64,000 nt of DNA from Hypoxylon rubiginosum. Taxonomy: Eukaryota > Ascomycota > Sordariomycetes > Xylariales > Hypoxylaceae. Numbering within the stretch: position 1 is the first letter of the stretch; every line of letters begins with the position of its first letter. Under the pieces are notes generated by a model. The model saw only the letters and a list, made by a program, of their open reading frames with translations. It did not search any database and was not told the origin of the DNA. Of the stretch, positions 1 to 10,249 are shown in pieces. The stretch covers positions 558,001-622,000 of the forward strand of contig CADCXA010000024.1 in the NCBI GenBank assembly GCA_902806565.1, in the 5' to 3' direction. The translations under genes were made by a program, and so were the position numbers.

Positions 1-671
1 GCGTACTTGCCGGTGCCCGGATCGAAGCGAGGGGCCAGCAGGGGGTTCTCCACGTAGGCGCCCGGGTAGATCAGGGAGGTCTTCTGTGCGAGCTCGGGCT
101 TGGTCTCGATGTAGTCGACGATCGTGCCTTTCGCGTCCGTGTGCATCGACCGAGTGTACTTTCCCTTCGACCCCTTCGAGACCGAGCCGAGCGCCGAGTA
201 GACGAAGCGTTCGAGGGTCGGCACCGCGGTCGCGGCGTCGATGGCGTTCTTGCCGTTGGCGGTCTCGTTCGTGAATGCCTTGACGCTTGCCGGCTCGGGG
301 GCTTTCCCCTCGGCGTCTAAAGCTGCCTTCGCTGGCCTGTATCTATATGAGTTGGTTACGGAATTTAGCAGGTAATCTTCCTTTCCTCGTGGTAATATCA
401 ATTCTCTAGGAGGCGTGACCTACATTTCCCAATAGTCGGTATTGAGGAAAATGGCATTGGCGTTCTCGAAGGCCTTCGCTAGGGACGACGGGTCAGCCAG
501 GTCGCCGCGGACTACTTCTGCGCCCCTCGCGGCGAGCGACTTGGAGGCATCCGAGGACGGGTTTCGCGTCAGCGCTCGTACGTGCCATTCTGGCAAGCCC
601 AAAAACGTGTTGGCGACGGAGCTGCCCTGGTTACCGGTGGCACCGATTACGACGATAATTTTCTTGGCCAT
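1..671 (-). CDS. NmrA-like NAD(P)-binding oxidoreductase, C-terminus off the left edge
   Basis: Two exons are visible: 671-424 and 336 to beyond base 1. The 87-nt intron (423-337) starts GTAGGT and ends ACAG, and the frame is intact across it (phase 2 to 1). The N-terminus has a Rossmann beta-alpha-beta unit with the dinucleotide motif GATGNQGSSV, then ALTRNPSS and a GDLADPSSL stretch. That order is typical of the NmrA/HSCARG family of atypical short-chain dehydrogenases, which sense or bind NAD(P)(H). Exon 2 continues with LERFVYSALGSVSKGSKGKY and LIYPGAYVENPL, which fit strands beta-5 and beta-6 of the family. Roughly the last half (about 300 residues is usual) lies outside the window. Such genes are often accessory or associated with stress and secondary metabolism in fungi. 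The substrate cannot be read from the sequence. Confidence 0.88.
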
Positions 672-1076
672 TGCTAGGTAGGTATTTCAGCTGTAAATAG
701 TCTTTGGGCAAAGCGTGAAGGCCCTTACTGCGCTGCTCCGGGACGGGTCATGACGGAACGGGAGCTTGGCATTTTATACATACCTGGGTAGGTAATGCTC
801 AAAAGGGGTAAGTAAATACCATCCGTCCCGGCATTGGTGTGGGGCCGGCTTTAATGTACGGACGGACCCGGCTCGGGTTTTAGCGATGGAGGGTCTTCTT
901 AACGCCTCGCTTGCATATTCCCCTGATTAGCCCCTTGACTAACATAGTTATCACTATATGAATATCGAAGCATATATCGATAAGTTGATATGATTGACAG
1001 AGGAGTTAGGTACGGTAGGGAGGTACTTTGAGAATACACAATGGTATTTCTAACTACTATTGATATCCTTACCTAC
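672..1076. other. Intergenic, promoter side of the NmrA-like gene
   Basis: No gene is seen. The stretch is AT-rich around 930-1010 and carries copies of the TACCTAGGTA-type palindrome that recurs between genes in this window (near 782-792 and 1070-1085). Confidence 0.5.
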
Positions 1077-1800
1077 CTAGGTACCCAACCGAAGTTCTTT
1101 CATTGTACTCTCCTTCTGCGTCGCCTTGAAGTCAATAAGAAGCGCTTCACCGTTCCGTACAAGGAAGTTATGCTTGTTGATATCGCCATGCTTCATACCT
1201 ATAGAATGCAGCTTGGCCAGCACGTTACTGCCGTCCTCGCCTCATCTATATGGTCCATAACGAAGCCGATGACTCTGCCAGCCTCCGCGACGTGGCCAAG
1301 GAACCTAGGACCAATTCCCGTATCATCAATCCAGTTTCCGCCTCGAGGTACGGTATTTTCCAGGGAGAGGGGGCGAACTTGACGATCATTGGACGGTTGA
1401 AAAGGATGTGAAACTTCGTAAACGTTCTGGCGTATACGGTTGAGCTTCCTTATCTCTAAGTGGTCGATCTGTATAGGGTGCCAAGTGTTTTTGATCCCAG
1501 GAAGATCCCTTTTTGAGTTACGGGAGAAGATTAAGTGGCCGGTAAGTACGTGCTTAGAGACATGCCCTCGTTCCAATCACCGGATGGGAAAGACGGCAGT
1601 GTTGGGATTAGCACTGGCCGAAAGGTCTGATCGTCCTTGGGCAAAACGCCTAGGTCGACGGTGACATACACCACATGCTTGTCGTCGACTAGAGAACCGT
1701 AGTCGTCCTCTTCTTTATCGTCGGGGTCGACAAGGGCTTATAAGAGTTGAACATTGCTATTCCGAGGTTCATCACGGCGCTCTATATTGAAATGATACCT
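1077..1800 (-). pseudogene. Decayed fungal kinase-fold (APH/protein-kinase-like) gene
   Basis: Three reading frames on the minus strand together spell one recognisable protein. An upstream segment runs from about 1800 to 1570 and contains an in-frame TAA at 1740-1738 and the motif LPSFPSGDWNEG. The next segment (1576-1199) is in a shifted frame and carries GHVSKHVLTGHL, WHPIQIDHLEIR and GPRFLGHVAEAGRVIGFVMD. The last segment (about 1215-1077) is in another frame and carries KLHSIGMKHGDINKHNFLV and ALLIDF, then a TAG at 1079-1077. HGDINKHNF is the catalytic-loop Brenner motif (HxDxxxxN) and ALLIDF is the metal-binding Asp segment of aminoglycoside-phosphotransferase/protein-kinase-like folds. 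Two frameshifts and one nonsense codon make a functional product unlikely. Assembly error could explain one frameshift but hardly all three lesions. Left and right limits are approximate. Confidence 0.8.
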
Positions 1801-2192
1801 AGTCTAGACGAGTCCTCCTGCTAAGGAAAGTCTTTTTCGGGTCGAACAGATTTACTGCACACGAGCAGTAAAACGTACCTAGGTAAGTAATGACCAATAT
1901 CTGATATTATTTGAAAATTGGGCGACATAAGGGTGATCGAATCACGTGATACCCTTCAAGTGCACCTTCAACTGAGTGTAGCCTGAATAGCAACGCGTCC
2001 GTACGCGAAACCACTACCTGAATTCTTACCTAAGGTAGACACTTTTAACAGGTTGAATAACCTGAGGTGTCGATCGGGACTGACCATTGTAAATCGGGTT
2101 GCTCGGGTTGCTCAGCCTGTACAATGGGACCCAGGTAACGGACAATAGATATGTGCCTAAGGTGCACATCTTCCTAATTCCAATCCAAAAAG

Positions 2193-2202
2193 TATTTAAA
2201 TA
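2193..2202 (+). promoter_or_regulatory. TATA-box-like element upstream of the repeat-protein gene
   Basis: TATTTAAATA lies 120 nt before the ATG at 2322. It is followed by a long C/T-rich leader full of CATC and CTTCC, a common fungal core-promoter arrangement. This is inferred from sequence only. Confidence 0.4.
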
Positions 2203-2321
2203 TCGGACACCACCACTACACCAACCAAAACCTCTTCCCTAATATCTTCCATAACATCGTCCCTGACATCCGACATCTTCCACAACACCCTTCCTGTCAT
2301 CTTCACTGACCTCAATTTAAC

Positions 2322-3714
2322 ATGTCTCCTTTCAATCTCAAGAGACTCGCGGTGACACTAGCGTGCTTCACTGATGACGACTTGCACAAAGACGAAGTGA
2401 GGCCTCACACGCCACACCTATCCCAACTATCCAACACGGAGCACTCTAAGTTGGATAAAGTGACACCTCACACACCGCCCTCGTCCCAACCATCCAACTC
2501 AGAGCACTCTGAGTTGGACGAAGCGACGCCTCACACGCCGCACCCATCCCAACCATCCCAGCCATCCCGACTATCCAATACGGAGCACTCTAAGTTGGAT
2601 GAAGCCGTCACCCTGGAGGCCATCGACGAGAAGACCATCGAGGACGTATTCAAGTACATCTCTGAAGGATGTAAAGGATACAAGACGTTCGATGTCAAAC
2701 TCTGTCAATCGTATACACGATTGTACCATAAGATCTTGCCTGAAGATCGGCCGCGGAAAGCCATGGAGAGTGGCGAGCTTCGATTTCAGTGGTACAATAC
2801 TCCTGCCAAGCTTGTCGTAGAGACCGGGGCTATAACTCTGCTTAAGAGATTCAGTCATCAACTAGGATACGCTCTTTGGGGAGCGCTGGATCGTGTCGCC
2901 TCAGAAAACCCGCAACTCAAGACCCTACGTGGGAGATTGACACCGAAGGGGCGGTTCGAATGCAAGGAAAACATCCCAAACAACCCCGAGTGGCATTTGA
3001 AATATAGCAAATGGCGTGGAGCAGGGGGGTATCCGAGCTTTGTTGTCAAGGTTGGGTTCAGCCCGTATGAGTTTCTTCATCTCGAGAGCGCCGTCAAACC
3101 CTTCATGATGTCGCCTGTCAGCGCTTGCACAATCCTTGGTATGTACAATCATTTCCCGCCTCTACCCTGTTACCTTAGCTGACTCTTTTATAGTACGTAA
3201 AGCAGTTTCTTTGTCCCCCCTTTCGGGAATTTCAGGTTTACCCAGGCAACATCCTGGAGAAGACAGGACTTCTAAGATATGAGTGAGGTATTGAATTACT
3301 AACGGATATGTTTAGATTGTCAATATCGACCATGCAGACGACTCGACTTGCTACCATGGCGCATCACTATCTCTCTGGAACATGGAGAAGCATAACGGCG
3401 CTATGTACTTGTACAAGTCCTTAGACACGCAGGTGTTCCGCAACAAGAACGGCCAGGATATGCCGGGGGAGCTTGCAATTCCATTCGAGCTGCTCCTCCC
3501 CCCGAAGGACCGAAGGGAGGTGCCCGACGATGCCCGAGATGCGAAGCTTCGGCTCAGCTTTGAGAAGCTCTCTAAACTCATCGACTACGCGGAGAAGTGG
3601 CAGAACGAAGAGATGAAGATCGAAGGATTGCATGACAACCAAAAGCGGCTGTTGAAGTTGATGAGGAGGCCCCGTCCACGCTCTTTTCACCCTCGGTCTC
3701 CTACTCCTCACTAG
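2322..3714 (+). CDS. Unknown protein with three N-terminal 20-odd-residue tandem repeats
   Basis: I do not recognise the family. Exon 1 (2322-3138) starts at the first ATG and ends at a GTATGT donor. A model with one intron (3139-3337) joins in frame to 3338-3714, giving about 397 residues. The N-terminus has three imperfect copies of a unit like TPHTPHPSQPSNTEHSKLDE (residues about 27-95), rich in Ser, Pro and His. The middle and C-terminal parts look globular and conserved, with WHLKYSKWRGAGGYPSFVVK, LESAVKPFMMSP, ASLSLWNMEKHNGAMYLYK and MPGELAIPFELLLPP. The region skipped as intron contains a block that looks coding (about 3237-3284, VYPGNILEKTGLLRY) but no splice choice keeps it in frame, so the gene may be decaying or the assembly may carry an indel. 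The product is probably soluble: I see no signal peptide or membrane segment. Confidence 0.6.
2393..2606 (+). repeat. Coding tandem repeat, about 66-nt unit, three copies
   Basis: Copies beginning near 2400, 2463 and 2526 repeat the core CCTCACACGCC...TCCCAACCATCCAA...GAGCACTCTGAGTTGGA with point differences. The third copy has an extra internal expansion of CCATCCCA units. The repeats stay in frame, so copy number could vary without killing the protein. Confidence 0.7.
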
Positions 3715-4259
3715 GCTGACTAGGACGAGAAATGCGTCATACAACCGCACAGACATTTAGAGAATGATAATGGCAACCACCTATATGTGGTCTGTGCGCT
3801 GGGGAGCTTTTGGAGAGCTGACGGATTTCGCACTCAGCTTAGATAGAAAATCCGAGACCCAGCTTTCTACATCCAGTGCTCTTTTCGTAACCACTTGTCT
3901 CCTACGTGTGTGTAACAGCCCCTATTTGTGTTCTGAAAGTTATGAAAGTTACCGCATGAATACTCTCTTATCAAGAAAAGGGGGAGGGGCCAATCTCAAT
4001 CTCGTGAGCTGGGATGAGGTTTGTATTCTTGCCCATAGCTTTAATGAATTTCCACTTTTTCAAGCAAACACGCGACGAAACGCGAAAAATATCATTTAAG
4101 TCGCGTTCAAGTTCTAATAGTATTCATGATATATGATATATTCTCGATTCGACGTCTCAATGGCAATAATACGTTAATGTTGAACTCAGCAGACAGAGTC
4201 TTTTCGTGTCTCTTGACAAGTACCAACCGTGGGATCGATCTCTCCTTACTCCTAACAAA
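3715..4259. other. Intergenic
   Basis: Between two same-strand genes. I see only short AT-rich stretches (4060-4150) and no supported gene or RNA. An open frame at 3764-4099 has no recognisable features. Confidence 0.5.
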
Positions 4260-7200
4260 ATGGCTTCAACAGGCGAAAATGGCCCAAAGCGGGATAGCCA
4301 TACAGACGAGCGCTTCAAAGAGTCGGACCTGCGGGACGCGCTCAAGGCAATCGTTTGCAAAGGCGATTTTGCTTCCTTGCAAGCTGTTCAGCGCTGCGAC
4401 CCCGAGATCTTCGTGCAGGATGTCGGCCAGATACATCTTCCCCTGTCAGAAGCCCAGGCGAGGCAACTCATTGACAAATCGCACCAGGCGCCTTTCGGAA
4501 AAGGCAGCGATACGATCGTCGATACGTCGGTGCGAAACACTTGGGAGTTGAATCCGAGCCAGTTCGATTTCAGAGGGGCAAGCTGGCAGAGCGAACTCGA
4601 CGCTATGCTCTGTATCGTACGCGATCAGCTGGGCATCACGGCTCCTATTACCGCGGAACTCTACAAGATGCTCATATATGAGAAGGGCGCAATGTTTAAG
4701 GCCCATACGGAGTGAGAGCTATCCCATTTTCGAGATTTCACCGTATTAACCTCGGAATATAGTACCGAGAAGATTCCCGGAATGTTTGGCACTCTCGTCA
4801 TTAGCCTCCCTTCATCACATGAAGGCGGAGACGTGGTTGTGAAACACTGCGGCGTCGAGAAGACTTTGCAAACGTCAAAAGAGGATATGTCTTGTCTCTT
4901 TTGGTATGTTAAGTACTCTTGGATAACTCAAAGATACGGATCTAATCGATATTTTGCTTAGGTACTCCGACGTCTCACACGAAGTCTTGCCTCTCACGGC
5001 CGGATACCGTTGGGTCCTAACGTATAACCTCGCGATAGACCCAGCTGCGGAGCTACCGACCGCCGACGGCCTCCTCGAGAACCAAGACCTTCGCCGAGCT
5101 CTCGAATCATGGTCGCGGGACGTGGAAAGTGGCTTAATGGCACCAACACCCCGTCACTGGATACTTACTCATAAGTACACCGAGGCAAATATTTCATACC
5201 AAGGGCTCAAGACTGTGGACCGCGAGTGTGTCAGGTACCTTCAGAAGATGTGCGGCGAGCTCGACTTCGATCTTTTTTTGGCCACCTTGGAGAAAGAAGA
5301 GAGTGGTCCTTGCGAGAAGGACTCGGCTCACTTGTATGACGGCGCTGAACCGTATGGAGAACAAGTCGTAGAAGCTCAATGCTACAGCCATGAGCTCGAA
5401 TATGTCTGCAATGAATACTACCGCTCGAAATACATCTTTGATTTGAGCGGCAACCAACTAGCCGCTAATATGCCTCTCGATGGATACAACAACATTTTGG
5501 ATGGGGGGTTTGGAGGCGAGCCAGACCAAGAAGACTACGGGGAATATATGGGCAACTGGGTGGGTATTGCCAAACCAAAGCTATCAGTGTTGTACTAACA
5601 GGGTATTAGGGAATCGAAACTACACATTGGTACATGTTGTCGGTAGGTCGACACTATCACTAACATATTGACTGAGATTTCCATTAATCTCGCTTTTAGG
5701 CGCTGACTATCGTCCCTTGCAAGGGGACCGTTTCGTCCCTCGCTACTAATAGTGACTACGGTTGCAGCCATGTTGCCAAAAGTAGTGATGTTCAGAAACT
5801 TTGCGAGTTCTTCGTTACCAAGCATAGAAACGCCCCTGAAAGTAAACAACCCTTACTTCAGCTGTACGAACTTCTCCTGGCAAACTATACCGACCACTCG
5901 TTCAAGTGTAAAACGGCGCTCACAGGAGATTGTCTTCTCAAAGTACTCCAGGTATCCATTCATGGGAATGAACCTAGATTGCTTGACTTGATGTTGTTTC
6001 ACAACCAGCAGCGCCCCCCAATCGAATTCTTCGCTTGGATCAAGAAAGAATATGATAATTCGGTCATCTCAATCGGTGACTTTGAGAAGCTGTGAGGCCC
6101 TATTTAATATTCAAAGGGGCCAAAAACTGATTTTTCATAGGCTCATATACGCTATGAATATTCGGCCTACAATCTGTGAGGACTTGGAAGCTATATTTGC
6201 CGTCAATGAAGATACAGAGACGACAGGTGAACTACATGATCTAATCTACCGCACCATGGACGGCTGTATGGAAAAGTATCGAGAATGGGACCTACAAGAA
6301 GAGGAAGGTTCTGCACTTTTCGACTTTTCCTTAGACCATCGAGACTTTGATTATCTAAAAGAAGTGTGAGTATCATGATCGTACCCCTTCTAGAATAATT
6401 ACTTATCGAAACAGCGTAATACCCATTGTTGAGGAACATAGTATAGATACGGCCTTCGCAATTGACTTTCTCGACTCGCTACATGGAAGCGGGAAGATCG
6501 GGGAAATCCCCCAAGTCGAGGCAAAGCTTCTGTACGAACGTGTAGCACGAAAAGTCCTACTAGAACTCGATCCGAAATCCCTCAAGGATCCCCCCCGGAA
6601 ACGTGCCACGATATACCAGCACCGGTACTCGCCACCGAAGGCTAAGCAGCTATCAGTTACGAATTATATATCTCTTAACTCGATGCTAAATTTCATGGCT
6701 ACTCTCATCTCTTCCGAACTTCAAGACCACCTAGAGTTGTTTAGCGAGAAGATGCGCTCGCAGGCGGAGCGAATTGAGGGCAAGGAATTGGACGAGTTCT
6801 GGGTACCATTACTTGAAGGGCTGTTCGTGATCCTCAAGTACTACAAACTTTCCCCCTCGGCACGCCACTGGACGCAGATCTATCAGAGCGTCTTCAGAGC
6901 GTACCTGCTGAACTACGTCAAGAAATTACCGCCGAAGCCGAGTCTCGTTCGCCATTATATCAGCTGCCCCTGCGGAGACTGCACTTCCATGCGCCGGTTT
7001 CTCTACGACCCCAATCGGAGGGTCGGCCACTTCGCGGTGTCTGAGGAACGGCGACAGCATCTTCTGCGTCACCTCTGCGATTATTCTCACGTAGACTGCG
7101 AGCAACAAACGGATAGGCGAAGAAATCCGCATACTCTTACTGTGGTCAAGACAACGACGAAGTACGATGCATATGCTGATGCCTGGGAGAAGCGGCGAGA

Positions 7201-7702
7201 GTGGGCTGCTGGCCAGCTCGAGGTATTCGACCAGGACATGCTGCGGACCGTGCTAGCGGATCAATACGACGATATCGTGAGCATGAAGCCAATCATGCCT
7301 ATTGCTTCGGCGCCGCCATCGTCTGAACAACAAGCAGCGGGCCAGCAGGCGTTACCCAGCGTGGAAACCGAAACACGGCCCGCGGCACCCAACTATGCAT
7401 CCATACCGCACGGCATGCCTATCAAGCGGCCGGCGCGCTATTCATGGGAGGAACTGCCGCCTAAGCGGTCGATGCTGGAGGTCAGCCAGAGGATAAGCGA
7501 GACCGCGGATCGGTTGCGGGTACGCAGGGGTCTGAAGCCGAGAAATGCTGGCCCGTCGAGACCGTCGCAGAGCGGTCGTGGGAATGCAAACAGTACTACG
7601 CTGCCGCGGCCTACCGCTGCTATGATGGGTACGAACCGCGACGCTGGGGTGAAGCGTGAACATGGCGAGGTCGAGACTATTGATCTCACGGGTGATTACT
7701 GA
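4260..7702 (+). CDS. Large 2-oxoglutarate/Fe(II) dioxygenase-like protein
   Basis: Seven exons: 4260-4711, 4763-4903, 4962-5559, 5610-5642, 5700-6091, 6141-6365, 6415-7702. Introns are 49-58 nt, all GT-AG, and the product is 1042 residues. Splicing exon 1 to 2 rebuilds AHTDTEKIPGMFGTLVISLP. Its HTD is the HxD iron-binding pair of the double-stranded beta-helix dioxygenase fold. Further on, SHEVLPLTAGYRWVLTYNL supplies the distal His and the Arg expected to bind 2-oxoglutarate. This belongs to a fungal family annotated as Fe2OG dioxygenase domain proteins, with a long helical region of unknown role. The C-terminal third holds a Cys/His-rich patch (CPCGDC, then H and C residues about 45 residues later) that could bind zinc, a Pro/Gln-rich linker and a terminal ETIDLTGDY that resembles a SUMO-interacting motif. 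The start is the ATG at 4260; an in-frame extension upstream has only GTG. The substrate is unknown. Confidence 0.85.
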
Positions 7703-8090
7703 AGGGCACTTGTATAAAGGGGGAATGGAAAATGGGAGAGGGTAGGAGATCTGGGAAGGTATTGGCTATGGTCTGTCATACCGGTAATGGGTCTTGATTA
7801 TAGTTACGCATTAGGCATGCTTTATGTGAATAGGGGATGCTTATGAGGAACTATTATAGACTGGTTTGCCGGATCACTTCCATAGACAAAACCTACATAT
7901 TTAACCAAGGCTTCGAGACAAACGGTCTGCTAACCATTTAGTGTGTCCAAATGCAACATGAAAATCTAATTGTTGTCGTCTACTCACTTGTCCATCCGTT
8001 GTATCAGCAGGCTAGCTGCATTCTTTCCCTTCCTTCCTTCAAGGCCCCAATCTCCCTACAAGCCGCATCCGCCGGTACCTAGGTAGGTAC
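7703..8090. other. Convergent intergenic region
   Basis: 3' sides of the dioxygenase-like gene and the nucleoside hydrolase gene. The palindromic TACCTAGGTAGGTAC sits at 8076-8090, abutting the hydrolase stop codon. Nothing else is seen. Confidence 0.5.
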
Positions 8091-9810
8091 TCACGACGAC
8101 TTAGACGTAGCCAGTACCTTCTTCTCGTTCGCCTCGTCGGCCCTCTCGCAGCACTCCTCGATAACCCTCCAGAAGCGCGGTATGTCGAGCCCGCGCGGTA
8201 TCCGGACGCCCTCGGCGCCGGGCGGCAGCGGCCGGACGAGGGTGCGCCCCGTCTGCGCGCCGCGGTGCCGGGCGTCCTCGAGCGTGCCGTCCGTCACCAC
8301 CTCGACGGCGAACCGCTCCCGGCGGGGGCGGCCGGGCCCCTCGGGCGTCGCGGGGTCGTAGTCGTAGAACGGGATCTCGTGCTCGGTGCCGGCTAGTACG
8401 GCCGCGACCGCTAGGGGGTCGTGCAGCGGCGGGCCTTCGACGATGCCGAATACGTCGCTGTGGACCGCTGTCTTAGCATTTCTTATCGTAGATTTCTTCT
8501 TCTTTCGCTTGGGTAACTAACACGGGGGGAGGGGGGATATGAAGGGGAGAAGAAAGGAAGGGAGACGAAAGAAAAAAAATAAAGAGCCTACCGATACGTC
8601 CCCGCGAAGAAATTCAACAGCTCCACAAGCATAACCCTCAAATCCGACTTCCCCCTGCCCTCCCTCTTCGGCCCCTCAACCCCATCCGACGGCCCCCCCT
8701 CCGGCGGCGGCGGTCCGTACAGCAGCATATCCTGCACCTCGCGCGTCGCCAGCACCAGATGCGTAAGGTCGAGCGGTACGAGCGTCGTCTTAGGCGCCAG
8801 CACGGGGTCCCCCAGGACCGCGGCCGCGGCCTCGGGGTCGATCAGCACGTTGAACTCGGCCCACTGCGTGTAGTTCCCCACGCGCGCCGCGCCGTCCACG
8901 ACCCCCATCACCGCCGCCGTGAACCCGTCCCCGACGCTGCCGCCCATCACGCTGACGCCCGCCACCTGCCCCTTCAGCTCCGGGTACTTCTGAAACAGGG
9001 CCGCGACGTTGGTGAGCGCGCCCGTGGCCGCCACCCACGCGGCGCCGGGCGCGCAAGACCGCAGCGCCGCCGCCATGGCGTCGACGGCTCCGGGACCATC
9101 GTGCGCGGCCGCCGTGCGCGCCGGGTCCGCGGCGGGGAGGAGGGACGTACCGTCTAGCCCGGACTCCCCGTGGATGTCGGTGGGCGCGTGCGTGGGGGCG
9201 CGGGCCAGGGCGTGGGGGGCGCCCGCGAAGACGGCGATCTCGTCCTGCTTGCCGATGGCGGCGAGCACGGCTAGGGCGTTCTTAGTGGTCTTCTCGAGCG
9301 ACGCGTTGCCGTGCACAGTGCTGATGCCTAGCAGCCGGATGCCCGGGTGGTAGGCGGCCAGCAGGATGGCGAAGGCGTCCTGGGACGGGCGGTTAGATAT
9401 GGCATTAGGTAAACCGTAGGAGATGTTATGTATAATGGTCTAGTATATATAATATGAACAAAATGAAAGATAGGTCGGGTGAGATTTCCAATGGGTTAGA
9501 GAGAGCATCATCGGGGAAAAGGAGAGGTTGTGCGGCGATGCAGCCGTCGGCCGTGTTTGGGCCGCGAATTCGTACGCGGAAGCCGATGCCCGCCTAAAAT
9601 CAAGAACCTCCAATCCCAACCCCCCTCAAACGCCGGGACGGATCCGCCAGGATCAATTGCGACAGCTCCCGGCTCCGGGTTCTCATGTATAGAATATCGC
9701 TCGTAACATGTCGTAATAGGGGTTGAATAGTAGAGCAATCGGGGGTAAAAAGACGAACTCACATCGTGACCTGGATCGCAATCCAGCCAGAGCGGGACTG
9801 GGTCAGGCAT
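8091..9810 (-). CDS. Inosine/uridine-preferring nucleoside hydrolase (IUNH family)
   Basis: Three exons: 9810-9763, 9379-8592 and 8457-8091, giving 400 residues. Exon 1 encodes MPDPVPLWLDCDPGHD and exon 2 begins DAFAILLAAYHPGI. Splicing therefore restores DCDPGHDDAF, the N-terminal Ca2+/ribose-binding signature of nucleoside hydrolases. Further family marks are STVHGNASLEKTTKNALAVL, AATGALTNVAALFQKYPELK, MGGSVGDG, EFNVLIDPEAAAAVL and the C-terminal GPPLHDPLAV, whose HD contributes catalytic His and calcium ligand. The enzyme hydrolyses the N-glycosidic bond of ribonucleosides for salvage. No signal peptide is visible, so it is probably cytosolic. The first intron is 383 nt, unusually long for this window, and falls inside the active-site signature. 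The second is 134 nt. Part of the coding sequence (8090-9370) is very GC-rich. Confidence 0.93.
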
Positions 9811-10249
9811 GTTAAACTGTTTCGGCTTTTTACGATTTAGATTATACCGGTAATAAGATGAATACTAGTCGTTTTCTTAGGCGCCTTGACAGCTTAGGAG
9901 GTTTGGAAAGTGTTGTTTCTTTTCAAACGAAATATTTCAAGGTTAGGACGGAATATGAAAAGTGGAAAAATGAACAAGTCAGAGACAATCTACATAGATT
10001 GTCTTTGCCTTGTGGGACTTCGGCGGGAAAGTCGGCTTGAAATCTTGTGCACTCTACCGCCACTACTCACATATTGGGAGGAGATGATCAAACACAACAA
10101 TGATACCCATAGATACCTCCCTCCTATAAATGTAAATGATCCTCTTTTTCACCCATGAGTTCGATTGTCTCTTGATATTTTTATTTAATATGAAGTAAGA
10201 CTTCAGTCCTATTCGTAGTCCTGTTCGTGTATCTATCCACACCGAGCAA
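9811..10249. other. Intergenic
   Basis: Upstream of the nucleoside hydrolase and downstream of the RED-like gene. It is AT-rich. Short open frames at 9858-10158 have no recognisable content. Confidence 0.5.
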
